From an uncultured Collinsella sp. (GTDB lineage Bacteria > Actinomycetota > Coriobacteriia > Coriobacteriales > Coriobacteriaceae): a stretch of 64,000 nt of DNA. The notes below the pieces were generated by a model that saw only the letters and a program-made list of their open reading frames with translations, was not told where the DNA came from and searched no databases. The stretch lies in assembly GCA_900754445.1 (NCBI GenBank), contig CAAECW010000041.1, positions 1 through 64,000 of the forward strand. The letters are read 5' to 3'. The position numbers were made by a program, and so were the translations under genes. Shown here piece by piece: positions 16,936 to 25,601 of this stretch (positions are counted from its first letter, which is position 1; every line of letters begins with the position of its first letter).

Positions 16936-18714
16936 ATGGACGCCATCGTAAAGATGCTCGAAAAGCATCAACCGTTCTTTGAGAAGATCTCGAGAAACAT
17001 CTACCTCCAGGCCATCAAAGACGGATTCCTTGGGTGCATGCCCATCGTCCTTACCTCTTCGATCTTTCTGCTGATCGCCACCCTTCCCGGCGTAGTTGGC
17101 ATCACGCTGCCCCAGCCGCTCATCGACTGGTGCAACAAGCTGTACAACTTCACCATGGGCGTCATGGGCATCATGGTTGCCGGCACCACCGCCAAGAACT
17201 TCACGGCTTCCATGAACCGTCGCATGCCCGCCGGCAAGGTGCTCAACGACGGTTCCACCATGGTGGCCGCCCAGTGCAGCATGCTGCTGCTCGCAGTCAC
17301 GCAGTTCACCACCAAGTTCAACGGCTCCGAACTTTCGGTCTTCGATTGCACCAGCATGGGCACGCGCGGTCTGTTCTCGGCCTATATCGCCGCGTTCATT
17401 ACCGTGTGGGTTTATAAGTTCTGCGTCTCGCGCGATCTGACCATTAAGCTGCCCAAGGAGGTCCCGGGCGCCATCGCTCAGAACTTCCGCGACATCATCC
17501 CCTTTGGCGGCGCCGTCATCATCTGCGGCATCATCGATGTGGTTGTGCGCAACCTCATGGGCGTTCCGTTCTCCGAGCTGCTCATCAAGCTGCTCTCCCC
17601 GCTCTTTACCGCTGCAGAAACCTATCCTGGCCTTATCCTTATCCAGGCAGCCACCGCGTTCTTCTGGTTCATCGGCGTCCACGGCCCCTCGATCGTCCAG
17701 CCGGGCATCGACCCCATCCGTCTTGCCAACCAGGCCGAGAACCTGCAGGTTCTGCTGGCCGGTGGCCACCCCGCCCACTCCCTCACCTTTAACATGTCGC
17801 TCGTAGGTGAGTTCGGCGGCACCGGCGCCACCTTCATCGTGCCGCTTCTGCTGATTCTCTTTATGAAGTCCAAGCAGCTCAAAGCCGTCGGTAAGGCCTC
17901 GATTGTTCCTGTTGCCTTTGCCGTCAACGAACCGCTGCTCTTTGGCGCGCCGATGATCCTTAACCCCTACATGCTCATCCCCTTTGTTGCCGCCGGCTGC
18001 GTCAACGTAAGTATTGCCAAGTTCTTTATCGACAACGTGGGCATGAACGGCTTCTCCTTCGTGGTGCCTTGGGCTACCCCTGCCCCCATCGGCATCTTCA
18101 TCACCACGAACTTCCAGCTTATCGCCCTGGTATTTGTCGCGATCATCATCTTGCTGGACGCCATCATCTACCTGCCGTTCTTGAAGGCATACGATAAGCT
18201 GCTCTGCGACCAGGAGGCCGAGCGCGCCGCCGAGCTGGGTCTCGAGTCCGATGGTGCTGCCACCATCACCGCCAGCACCTCTGCGCCCGCTGTCGAGCAG
18301 ACCGCCGCTTCCGTCGAGCCGACCGCCGCTGCCGCCGACAGCAAGCCTGTCGCCGATCAGCCCGAGCCCGCCTTCGACGCATCCGCTAAGAAGGATGTCG
18401 ATGGCCTGAAGGTCCTCGTCCTGTGCGCCGGCGCCGGCACCTCTGCCATGCTTGCCAACGCCATCAAGGAAGGTGCTGCGCAGACCGGAGAGAACATCGC
18501 TTCCTCCGCAGGCGCCTATGGCCAGCACACTGCCATCATGGATCAGTACGACGTCATCGTGCTCGCCCCGCAGGTTCGTAGCTACTACAACGACATGAAG
18601 GCCGACACCGATCGTCTGGGCATTAAGCTGCTCGCTCCCCGCGGTAAGGAATATATCGACCTTACCCGCGACCCCGCTGGCGCCATCAAGTGGCTCCGCG
18701 AGAACCTCGACTAG
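16936..18714 (+). CDS. lacE: PTS lactose/cellobiose-family IIBC transporter, module 3
   Basis: Sugar-importing PTS permease of 592 residues. The EIIC domain (about 1-425) contains FWFIGVHGPSIVQP and VNEPLLFGAP. The linker (about 430-485) is Ala/Thr/Glu-rich. The EIIB domain has phospho-Cys497 (VLVLCAGAGTS) and the QYDVIVLAPQ stretch. AAGGAG lies before the ATG at 16936. It heads an operon with the GH1 gene at 18790 and would need a IIA from elsewhere. It resembles the module 2 transporter more closely than module 1 at the N terminus (FEKISRNIYLQAIKDG) by eye. Confidence 0.9.
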   Translation: MDAIVKMLEKHQPFFEKISRNIYLQAIKDGFLGCMPIVLTSSIFLLIATLPGVVGITLPQPLIDWCNKLYNFTMGVMGIMVAGTTAKNFTASMNRRMPAGKVLNDGSTMVAAQCSMLLLAVTQFTTKFNGSELSVFDCTSMGTRGLFSAYIAAFITVWVYKFCVSRDLTIKLPKEVPGAIAQNFRDIIPFGGAVIICGIIDVVVRNLMGVPFSELLIKLLSPLFTAAETYPGLILIQAATAFFWFIGVHGPSIVQPGIDPIRLANQAENLQVLLAGGHPAHSLTFNMSLVGEFGGTGATFIVPLLLILFMKSKQLKAVGKASIVPVAFAVNEPLLFGAPMILNPYMLIPFVAAGCVNVSIAKFFIDNVGMNGFSFVVPWATPAPIGIFITTNFQLIALVFVAIIILLDAIIYLPFLKAYDKLLCDQEAERAAELGLESDGAATITASTSAPAVEQTAASVEPTAAAADSKPVADQPEPAFDASAKKDVDGLKVLVLCAGAGTSAMLANAIKEGAAQTGENIASSAGAYGQHTAIMDQYDVIVLAPQVRSYYNDMKADTDRLGIKLLAPRGKEYIDLTRDPAGAIKWLRENLD

Positions 18715-18729
18715 GTTCCTCCCTCTGTT

Positions 18730-18756
18730 GGTGCCCGGATCCCCAATTCGGGCACC
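18730..18756 (+). other. Intercistronic stem-loop, module 3
   Basis: GGTGCCCG (18730-18737) pairs with CGGGCACC (18749-18756) between the IIBC and GH1 genes. It is in the same place as the module 1 stem-loop but unrelated in sequence. Confidence 0.55.
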
Positions 18757-18789
18757 CTCCCTATTCGAATCCCACAGAAAGGATGACTC

Positions 18790-20211
18790 ATGACCAACCC
18801 CATGCAGTTCCCCGACGGCTTTGTGTTTGGCGGCGCCACCGCTGCTTACCAGGTTGAGGGCGAGACCCGTACGCACGGCAAGGGCAAAGTGCCCTGGGAC
18901 GATTTCCTGGCTGCTCAGGGTCGCTTCTCCCCCGATCCCGCAAGCGATTTCTACAACAAGTACCCGGTCGATATCGACCTGTGCCAGCGCTTCGGCATCA
19001 ACGGCATTCGCGTCTCCATCGCTTGGAGCCGTATCTTCCCCAGTGGCACCGGCGAGATTAACCCCGAGGGTGTCGCTTTCTATCACGAGCTTTTCGCCAC
19101 CTGCAATAAAGCCGGCGTTATCCCCTATGTCACGCTCGATCACTTCGATACGCCCGAGGCCTTTTACCAGAACGGCGGCGAGGGCTTCCTGACGCGCACG
19201 ACGATCGACGCCTTTGCCGAGTACGCCAAGTTCTGCTTTGCCGAGTTCACCGAGGTCAAGCACTGGTTTACCTTTAACGAGATTCCCGCGACCGCCGAGG
19301 GCAGCTTTATCGTCGGCAACTGGCCGCACGGCGAGAAGTATCGCCTGGACAAGGCCTTCCAGCTCATGCACAACATGATGGTGGCCCATGCCAAGGCTGT
19401 CGTCGCCTTCCATGAGGGCGGCTTTGAGGGCGAGATCGGCATTGTCCAGAACCTGGAGCCCAAGTATCCCCTCGACCCCAACAACGCCGCCGACTGCGAG
19501 GCCGCCCGCATGGCCGATGTCATCAACAACCGGTGGGTACTCGACGCCACCTTCCGCGGCCACTATGCAGCCGACACCATGGAGGCTGCGACCAAGCTGG
19601 CCCATATCGCCGGCGGCGAGCTCGACGTCCGCGACGAGGACATCGCCGCGCTGACCGCCGCGCTCCCCTACAACGATTGCCTGGGCGTCAACACCTACAA
19701 GTGCCAGTTCCTGCGTGCCGCCGAGGGCGAAAACGACATCAACCACAATGGCACCGGCGACAAGGGCTCCTCGCGCTGGTTCCTCAAGGGCGTGGGCGAG
19801 TCATGCGTGCGCGAAGGCGTACCCACCACCGATTGGGACTGGATTATCTATCCCGAGGGCCTCTACGACCTGCTGCTCCGCATTAAGAACGATTACCCCA
19901 ACTACAAGAAGATCTACATCACCGAGAACGGCATGGGCTATAAGGACGACTTTGAGGACGGCTTTATCGACGACGCCCCTCGCATCGACTACATGCGTCA
20001 GCATCTCGCATGGATCCTCAAGGCAATCGACGGCGGCGTGAACGTCGACGGTTACTTTGTGTGGTCGCTGCAGGACCAGTTCTCCTGGACCAACGGCTAT
20101 AACAAGCGCTATGGCCTGTTCTACATCGACTTTGAGACCCAGAAGCGCTATCCCAAGGCGAGCGCGTACTGGTACAAGAACGTTGCGGAGACCGGCCTGC
20201 TCATGGCCTAG
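18790..20211 (+). CDS. lacG: GH1 6-phospho-beta-galactosidase, module 3
   Basis: Hydrolyses the phosphorylated sugar taken up by the module 3 PTS. The 473-residue GH1 barrel has acid/base Glu164 (TFNE), nucleophile Glu379 (ITENG), and the SWTNGYNKRYG phosphate-site motif with the Trp typical of 6-phospho-beta-galactosidases. AAAGGATG precedes the ATG. It is closely similar to the module 1 enzyme, including the shared GGATAAYQVEGETRTHGKGK region, so a recent duplication is likely. It is the last gene of its operon and is followed by a terminator and dyad array cluster III. Confidence 0.88.
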   Translation: MTNPMQFPDGFVFGGATAAYQVEGETRTHGKGKVPWDDFLAAQGRFSPDPASDFYNKYPVDIDLCQRFGINGIRVSIAWSRIFPSGTGEINPEGVAFYHELFATCNKAGVIPYVTLDHFDTPEAFYQNGGEGFLTRTTIDAFAEYAKFCFAEFTEVKHWFTFNEIPATAEGSFIVGNWPHGEKYRLDKAFQLMHNMMVAHAKAVVAFHEGGFEGEIGIVQNLEPKYPLDPNNAADCEAARMADVINNRWVLDATFRGHYAADTMEAATKLAHIAGGELDVRDEDIAALTAALPYNDCLGVNTYKCQFLRAAEGENDINHNGTGDKGSSRWFLKGVGESCVREGVPTTDWDWIIYPEGLYDLLLRIKNDYPNYKKIYITENGMGYKDDFEDGFIDDAPRIDYMRQHLAWILKAIDGGVNVDGYFVWSLQDQFSWTNGYNKRYGLFYIDFETQKRYPKASAYWYKNVAETGLLMA

Positions 20212-20233
20212 TTTCCGCCGCATAACCCCTGTC

Positions 20234-20277
20234 GGCCGCATGCGAATCCCTCCACGGATTCGCATGCGGCCTTTTTG
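20234..20277 (+). terminator. Module 3 terminator
   Basis: A 16-bp perfect stem (20234-20249 with 20256-20271), loop of 6, is followed by TTTTTG. Confidence 0.9.
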
Positions 20278-20303
20278 TTTTGGTGAGCCCGTGCGGTCCG
20301 TTT

Positions 20304-20520
20304 ATCTCGATTTGTAACATCTAGCAGGGATTTTCAATCCTAACTGTTATAGATTTAGACGAACGAGCAACCAGGGCTAAAAGATCTCAATCTGTAACAC
20401 GTAGCCCACTTTCGACCGTCTAACTGTTACAGATCGAGACAAACGTTCGAACCAATCCAAACAATCTCAATCTGTAACGTTTGGCCGAGTTTTTCGGTCC
20501 CAACCGTTACTGATTGAGAC
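20304..20520. repeat. Spaced dyad array, cluster III (3 units)
   Basis: Units begin at 20304, 20385 and 20465 (80-81 base period), each about 56 bp with TCTCAATCTGTAACA-type arms. The centre of unit 2 matches the GTAGCCC-CTTT-GACCGTCTA type seen in clusters I and II. The cluster lies between module 3 and fic. Confidence 0.87.
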
Positions 20521-20578
20521 AATTGGATAGTCAAATCCGCGCTTTCCAAGCAGCTGTGAAGCGCGCCTCTTTCCTTGT

Positions 20579-20653
20579 TTTCAGTATCACGAACATACTT
20601 TCGGTATCATTTCATGTTATTATGATACCGAAAGTATGTTCGTGATACTGAAA
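20579..20653 (+). promoter_or_regulatory. 32-bp perfect inverted repeat over the fic promoter
   Basis: Arm 20579-20610 is the exact inverse of 20622-20653, with an 11-base centre. Each arm contains TATCA-type direct subrepeats. A TATGAT -10 candidate (20621-20626) lies at the centre, and the fic ribosome site begins at the right edge. It is probably an operator for autoregulation or a cruciform/hairpin leader. Confidence 0.6.
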
Positions 20654-20661
20654 GGAGCCAT

Positions 20662-21894
20662 ATGCGCCGGTTTAATTACGCCACAGTCCCAGCGGAACTC
20701 GAAGCAACTCCAATCACCAACCTCCTCCTCTCGATACGCGAGCATAAAGGCCGACAGCTTGTTCTGAGTCAAGTCAAACCCGAGCTTCTATCGTCCCTTA
20801 TGGAGGAAGCTAAGATCCAAAGCACCCAATCCTCCAACGGACTTGAAGGAATTGTTACCACCCAAAAAAGACTCAAAGCAATCATGGCGTATTCCGCCAA
20901 GCCAAGCTCCCGCGCAGAGGAAGAAATCGCTGGATACCGAGATGCGCTGTCGCTTATTCACGAGCAGCACGATTTCATTCCCGTAACGCCATCGGTCATT
21001 TTGCAGTTGCATCGTGACCTCATGGCGCACACGGCAATCTCGTATGGGGGCCATTGGAAAGATAGCGATAACGAAATCATCTCCATCGACGATCAAGGCA
21101 ATCGATTTGTGCGCTTTAGGCCGCCTTCGGCCCTAGCAACCCCCGGACTTATCGAAGAAGCCTGTCGGTCCCTCAACGACGCCTTATCTCGTCAAGTTTG
21201 CGATCCCCTCCTTATATCGCTCCGCTTTATCTTCGATTTTGTTAGCATTCATCCCTTCAACGATGGCAATGGCAGGATGAGCCGGCTCCTTACAACGCTG
21301 CTGCTCGAAAAGACTGGATACGATGTTGCGCGTTACATCAGCATCGAACGACTTATTGAAGACAACAAAGCGCTTTACTACAACGCCCTCGCTGCAAGCT
21401 CCACTGGATGGAATGAAAATCAAAACAGCGAAGTAGCCTTTATCCGTTTCATGCTCGGAACAACCCTGGCCGCCTACCGACAGCTCGAGCAGCGTACCTT
21501 AATTGAATCAAGCACTCGTCCCATGTCGAAGCAAGCGCGCATCGCTGTTCTATTTCAACAGAGACCCGGCGTCATTAAGAAATCCGACATCCGGTCCAGC
21601 TGCCCCGATATCAGCGAGGTAACCGTTAAACGAACCCTCGGCCAGCTTGTTAGTTGCAGCGCAATCGAAAAAACAGGAGCGGGTCGTTCGACGGGCTACA
21701 TACTCAAAGACGTCCATGCTCTAGAACTATTCTTGCAAGCCACAATACCCGATGGCGAGGCCGCAATAACAAAAGAGGCTTCAAAGGATAAGCTCCTTGA
21801 ACGTGTAAACCACGCCGAGGATGAAAGCAGAGAAGGGCTCTATGAAGACTACGATTCATTCTCAAGGGACATAAAGACGAGATACGGAGTCTAG
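20662..21894 (+). CDS. Fic-family protein with C-terminal winged-helix-like region
   Basis: Fic enzymes usually transfer AMP from ATP to a hydroxyl of a target protein. The 410-residue protein has an N-terminal inhibitory-helix motif (SNGLEG, Glu62) and the complete catalytic motif HPFNDGNGR starting at His197. The C-terminal region (about 290-355; VIKKSDIRSS, SEVTVKRTLGQLV) looks like a winged helix that could bind DNA. AAAGGAG precedes the ATG. GC content is visibly lower than in the sugar modules, suggesting acquisition. The large inverted repeat over the promoter is consistent with self-regulation. The target is unknown; both a toxin-like and a regulatory role remain possible. Confidence 0.9.
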   Translation: MRRFNYATVPAELEATPITNLLLSIREHKGRQLVLSQVKPELLSSLMEEAKIQSTQSSNGLEGIVTTQKRLKAIMAYSAKPSSRAEEEIAGYRDALSLIHEQHDFIPVTPSVILQLHRDLMAHTAISYGGHWKDSDNEIISIDDQGNRFVRFRPPSALATPGLIEEACRSLNDALSRQVCDPLLISLRFIFDFVSIHPFNDGNGRMSRLLTTLLLEKTGYDVARYISIERLIEDNKALYYNALAASSTGWNENQNSEVAFIRFMLGTTLAAYRQLEQRTLIESSTRPMSKQARIAVLFQQRPGVIKKSDIRSSCPDISEVTVKRTLGQLVSCSAIEKTGAGRSTGYILKDVHALELFLQATIPDGEAAITKEASKDKLLERVNHAEDESREGLYEDYDSFSRDIKTRYGV

Positions 21895-21999
21895 TCATAT
21901 CTCAGAATAGCCTCATCCTTGTTGCCCAAAGTTATTTGCACGTCATTGTGAAGCGGTAACCCCGCGCTGGCAAGGGCAAAAGTCCTCCTGCTGCGCTAG

Positions 22000-22395
22000 C
22001 TAGCAAATGACCTGCGTGTGCTCCTCGATGGCGGCGCGATCCTCGGCGGTAATACCCGGCTCGCACACCACGGCGTCCAAATTGTCCAAGCGGCAGAAGG
22101 TGTAGAAGTCGCGCTTGCCGATCTTGCTGGAGTCGGCGATCAGATAGCGCGAGTCCGCTTTGCTAAAAGCGAGCTGCTGGATACGGCCCTCGTCCATGTT
22201 GGACGTGGACACGTCGCCGTCCAGAATGCCGTTGGCACCGATAAACGCCGTGTCAATCCCTAGTGCGCGCAGGGTATCCTCGGCCATGGGGCCCACAAAG
22301 GCGTCGGTGCGGCAACGGTACATGCCGCCCACCGGGCACAGCTCGCAATCCCCGCGCGCCTCGAGCAGGCTAAAGGCCGAAAGCGAATCGGTCAC
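22000..22395 (-). pseudogene. Truncated DeoR/LacR-family regulator
   Basis: This is the C-terminal half of a DeoR-type regulator, nearly identical to residues from VTNSLS to the end of the intact gene at 26594-27358. The helix-turn-helix and the front of the sugar-phosphate domain are missing; similarity ends abruptly at the VTDSLS codons, and an in-frame stop lies a short way upstream. The final residues EEHTQVIC and the stop codon are shared. It is probably nonfunctional. Same orientation as the intact copy, so the pair forms a direct repeat around the 22.5-26.3 kb module. Confidence 0.85.
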
Positions 22396-22487
22396 ATAGA
22401 TGGAAGACAGTTTGTCGGTGACTCGGAGAGCGCCAATGCGATCTCACGACGGCTGCGCGCATTGTCTCAATTAGATACTCAACGAAA

Positions 22488-22522
22488 TACGGCCCCGCAG
22501 CTCAATAAGCTGCGGGGCCGTA
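22488..22522 (-). terminator. IIBC (module 4) terminator
   Basis: A perfect 15-bp stem (22488-22502 with 22508-22522), loop of 5, is followed on the minus strand by ATTTCG. It lies 35 bases past the IIBC stop. Confidence 0.8.
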
Positions 22523-22557
22523 CCATACACCGACGAATCAACGACGAAGTGCATCCA

Positions 22558-24252
22558 CTATTTGGCCAGCTCCTGAACGATCCAGTCAATTGCACCTTCG
22601 GGATCGTTGGTAAGGTCGATATACTCCTTGCCCCTTGTGGTGAGCAGTTTAATTCCAAGGCGATCGGTATCGGCCTTCATAGCGTCATAGTACATGCGTG
22701 CCTGGGGCGCCAGAACAATCACGTTGTACTGATCCATCGTCTCATAGTGGCTTCCGTACGCACCGGACTGAGAAACCAGATCGATACCCTTAGCAGCGGC
22801 ACCTTCGCGAAGAGCATTTGCCAAGAGAGTCGAAGTGCCGGCACCCTGGCAAAGCACAAGCACGCGGATCTGCTCCGCCTTGTCCTTTACCGCCTCGAGA
22901 GCTTTTGCGACATTTTCCTGTGCGGCAATAGCATCTGCATCCGAGGTTCCTGCAGTCTCCTTTGCAGACTCTTCCAAACAAAGCTGATGGTCATACGCCT
23001 TGCAGAACGGATAGTAAATCACAAAGTCGACGACCAACAGCACTGCCATCAATACGAGAGAACGCAGATCGAGACCCGTGGTGAGGAACGCACCAATTGG
23101 GCCGGGAAGCGCCCACGGCATGGTATACATGGGGGCGTTCATTCCAATGACGTCAATGAAAAATTTACCGATAATGGCGTTGACCATAGGAGCCACTAGG
23201 AAGGGCACGAACATATAGGGATTGAGAACAATCGGCATACCGAAGATAACGGGCTCGTTAACTCCAAAAATCACCGGGATAATCGATGCCTTGCCCATGG
23301 CTTTAAGCTGCTTGGAGCGCATAAGCATGATCAGGATAATAGGAACGATGAACGTGCAGCCAGAACCGCCCAGACCGCCGATGAAGCTTGTAAAGTCCTG
23401 CGTGAGAGCAATTGACGGATGTCCACCTGCTTGGAAAACCTCAAGATTGGTAACGGTATTGCCGTAGAGCGCAGCATTAATCGGACTCATGACAACCGAA
23501 GCACCGTGGATACCCATAAATTGGAAAAGTGCGACCGCGCCTTCGATAAGCGCCATGCCAGGATAGGTGTCGACCGCGGAGAACAGCGGCGAGATGAGAG
23601 CGGATACCAAATTGGCGAACGGCACAGCAAGCAGCTTGCGGCTCGCAAGATCGATAAAAGCGCACGCAAGGATCGAAAACCCAAATGCAAAGATATCGCG
23701 AAAACTCTGCGCAATAGAGCCAGGGACCTCTTTGGGAAGCTTGATCGTCACATTATGGCTAATGCACACCTTATAGATATTAACGGTCAAGAATGCGGCT
23801 ACGAACGCAGCGAGAAAACCCTTAGTTCCCATATAGCCGGTTTCAAAAACAGATGTATCTGCTCCGCCAATCGAGACAACATCGTTCGTCACCGATAGCA
23901 AGAGCATGCCGCACATGGCACAAACCATGCACGAGGTGGGGTTGAGAGATTTACCCGAAGGCATGCGACGGTTCATCGACATGGCAAGTGAGCTCGCCGT
24001 GGTGCCGGCCACCATAATGCCAAGAAGTCCCATGGTATATGCATAGATTTTATTGAAGAAATCCAGCACCTCAGACGGAAGCGTGATGCCTACATAGGCA
24101 GGGAGCGTCGAAAGAAGAAGGAACAGGCTCGAGAACAGCACAATTGGCATATTCGAGAGAAAGCCATCCTTAATCGCCACCAGATAAATGTTCCTCGAGA
24201 TTTTGTCGAATAGAGGCTGGTGTTTTTCAAGGAATTTGACGATAGCGTCCAT
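22558..24252 (-). CDS. PTS lactose/cellobiose-family IIBC transporter, module 4
   Basis: Fourth paralogue of this transporter family, 564 residues from MDAIVKFLEK at 24252 (AAAGGATG ribosome site); a longer frame to 24282 is unsupported. The EIIC domain has FQFMGIHGASVVMS in place of the usual FW..GVHGPS segment, which may reflect a different sugar. A short linker leads to EIIB with phospho-Cys468 (VLVLCQGAGTS). Base composition is less GC-rich than modules 1-3. It is divergent from the conserved unknown gene at 24609, and no glycosidase is adjacent. Substrate is unknown. A GntR-type dyad (24321-24344) lies in its promoter. Confidence 0.88.
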   Translation of the reverse strand: MDAIVKFLEKHQPLFDKISRNIYLVAIKDGFLSNMPIVLFSSLFLLLSTLPAYVGITLPSEVLDFFNKIYAYTMGLLGIMVAGTTASSLAMSMNRRMPSGKSLNPTSCMVCAMCGMLLLSVTNDVVSIGGADTSVFETGYMGTKGFLAAFVAAFLTVNIYKVCISHNVTIKLPKEVPGSIAQSFRDIFAFGFSILACAFIDLASRKLLAVPFANLVSALISPLFSAVDTYPGMALIEGAVALFQFMGIHGASVVMSPINAALYGNTVTNLEVFQAGGHPSIALTQDFTSFIGGLGGSGCTFIVPIILIMLMRSKQLKAMGKASIIPVIFGVNEPVIFGMPIVLNPYMFVPFLVAPMVNAIIGKFFIDVIGMNAPMYTMPWALPGPIGAFLTTGLDLRSLVLMAVLLVVDFVIYYPFCKAYDHQLCLEESAKETAGTSDADAIAAQENVAKALEAVKDKAEQIRVLVLCQGAGTSTLLANALREGAAAKGIDLVSQSGAYGSHYETMDQYNVIVLAPQARMYYDAMKADTDRLGIKLLTTRGKEYIDLTNDPEGAIDWIVQELAK

Positions 24253-24320
24253 AACACATCCTTTCATGATTCCCGGGCACACAACGATTTATCCGGACTC
24301 AACCGTCGTCGTCCCCGTTT

Positions 24321-24562
24321 GTATCCACTTATGTAAGTGAATACGTTCTTGTGCGAAATGTAATATCATTTGCGCGATTTGTCATAACCAATTCTTTTTC
24401 CGCTTTTTCGATATGTCAAGAATTCAAATACTTATTCGGTGAACGGTAGTTGATTAATATAAGGTTTTCCCAGCTAAAGGCTATTTTTTCCGAGCAGTAC
24501 AATAAGTTTGCAACCGTTCACCGATTGGATATAACATATTGAATATATTGTTGTAACAATAT
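24321..24562. promoter_or_regulatory. Divergent control region, module 4
   Basis: GTATCCACTT/AAGTGAATAC forms a near-perfect dyad at 24321-24344, 69 bases before the IIBC start; it is a likely GntR operator. CGGTGAACGGT (24437) and ACCGTTCACCG (24513) are inverted copies of the shared ACCG motif, one toward each gene. ATATTGTT/AACAATAT (24545-24562) is a perfect dyad 47 bases before the gene at 24609. The whole 24253-24608 gap is AT-rich. Confidence 0.5.
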
Positions 24563-24608
24563 TAGAGACAATGTCACAAGCCTGTCGTTCTAGTCAAAGG
24601 AAGTAACA

Positions 24609-25529
24609 ATGCCCAAACGATTACTGAACATGTCCGCATCCGATTTTGCCGCCACGTCACCCATGGATCTAAAACAGGCAATTCTGGCTTCCGAGGGACG
24701 TACCATCATGGCGGAAAACGTACCCTCTTCCCAATTTCTCGGCGGCGTTACTAATGCAGAAATTGAACGTGCCGCAGGTGCCGACCTGCTTCTGTTTAAC
24801 GCGCTCGATGTGTTCGATCCAGTTATTGCCGGTATTCCAGATGATCTCAATGAAAACCCGGTCACTTGGGTGAAGCGAGCATGCGGAAGGCCCATTGGCG
24901 TCAATCTGGAGCCAGTTGATAACGAGGCAGAGATGTCTGAATCCCGAACGGAAATCCCCATGGGTCGTCGCGTCTCTCCCAAGACCTTAGAAAAGGCTAA
25001 CGAACTCGGATTTGATTTTATCTGCCTGACGGGCAACCCTGGAACCGGCGTCTCCAACGATGCAATCGCCCATTCGATTAAACTCTCCAAAGAGCATTTC
25101 AATGGCCTGGTCATAGCCGGAAAAATGCATGGAGCGGGCGTTGCGGAACCTGTCATGACGCTCGAAATTGCGCGCAAGTTTGTTGACCTCGGCGTCGATA
25201 TCCTTCTCGTGCCAGCCCCCTACACCGTCCCTTGCTTCCAAGAAGCAGACCTGCGCGCCATCGTAGACTTTGTACGATCCCACAACGTAGGCAAGTCAAT
25301 TGAAGAGAAGGTTCTCGTCATGGCGGCGAACGGGACGAGTCAAGACTCCTGCGACAGCGAGACCATTAAGAAAATAGGCCTTGCAGCAAAAGCAGCCGGC
25401 GCTGACCTCCAACATATCGGGGACTCCATGAACGGTATTTGCCTGCCCCAGAATATCTTCACGCTCGGACAAGCCCTTCGTGGATACAGGCATCAGATCG
25501 TCATGCTGAGCCGCTCTGTGATACGTTAA
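24609..25529 (+). CDS. Conserved PTS-associated protein of unknown function (DUF7916-like)
   Basis: A 306-residue protein opening MPKRLLNMSASDF. It has repeated beta-alpha-type segments (GRTIMAENVPS, GADLLLFNALDVFDP, FDFICLTGNPGTGVS, GVDILLVPAPYT, VLVMAANGTSQDS) suggesting a TIM barrel with conserved Asn/Gly/Asp at strand ends. I recall similar proteins beside PTS genes in Gram-positive bacteria, often labelled loosely as hydrolases and now given a DUF number; that assignment is from memory and unverified. It is transcribed divergently from the IIBC gene and is followed after 72 bases by a GntR regulator. An aldolase- or lyase-like role on the phosphorylated sugar would fit but is inference. 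Confidence 0.7.
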   Translation: MPKRLLNMSASDFAATSPMDLKQAILASEGRTIMAENVPSSQFLGGVTNAEIERAAGADLLLFNALDVFDPVIAGIPDDLNENPVTWVKRACGRPIGVNLEPVDNEAEMSESRTEIPMGRRVSPKTLEKANELGFDFICLTGNPGTGVSNDAIAHSIKLSKEHFNGLVIAGKMHGAGVAEPVMTLEIARKFVDLGVDILLVPAPYTVPCFQEADLRAIVDFVRSHNVGKSIEEKVLVMAANGTSQDSCDSETIKKIGLAAKAAGADLQHIGDSMNGICLPQNIFTLGQALRGYRHQIVMLSRSVIR

Positions 25530-25601
25530 GGTTACCTTGCCCACGTTACATCCCGACTGAGGCAACCATCAGGTATAACCAACATGCAAACTGAGGCTCT
25601 A

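Noticed and set aside
16846..19746. A 966-residue minus-strand reading frame
   Set aside because: It is antisense to the PTS IIBC and GH1 genes of module 3, has low-complexity Gly/Val/Asp composition and arises from GC-rich codon bias.
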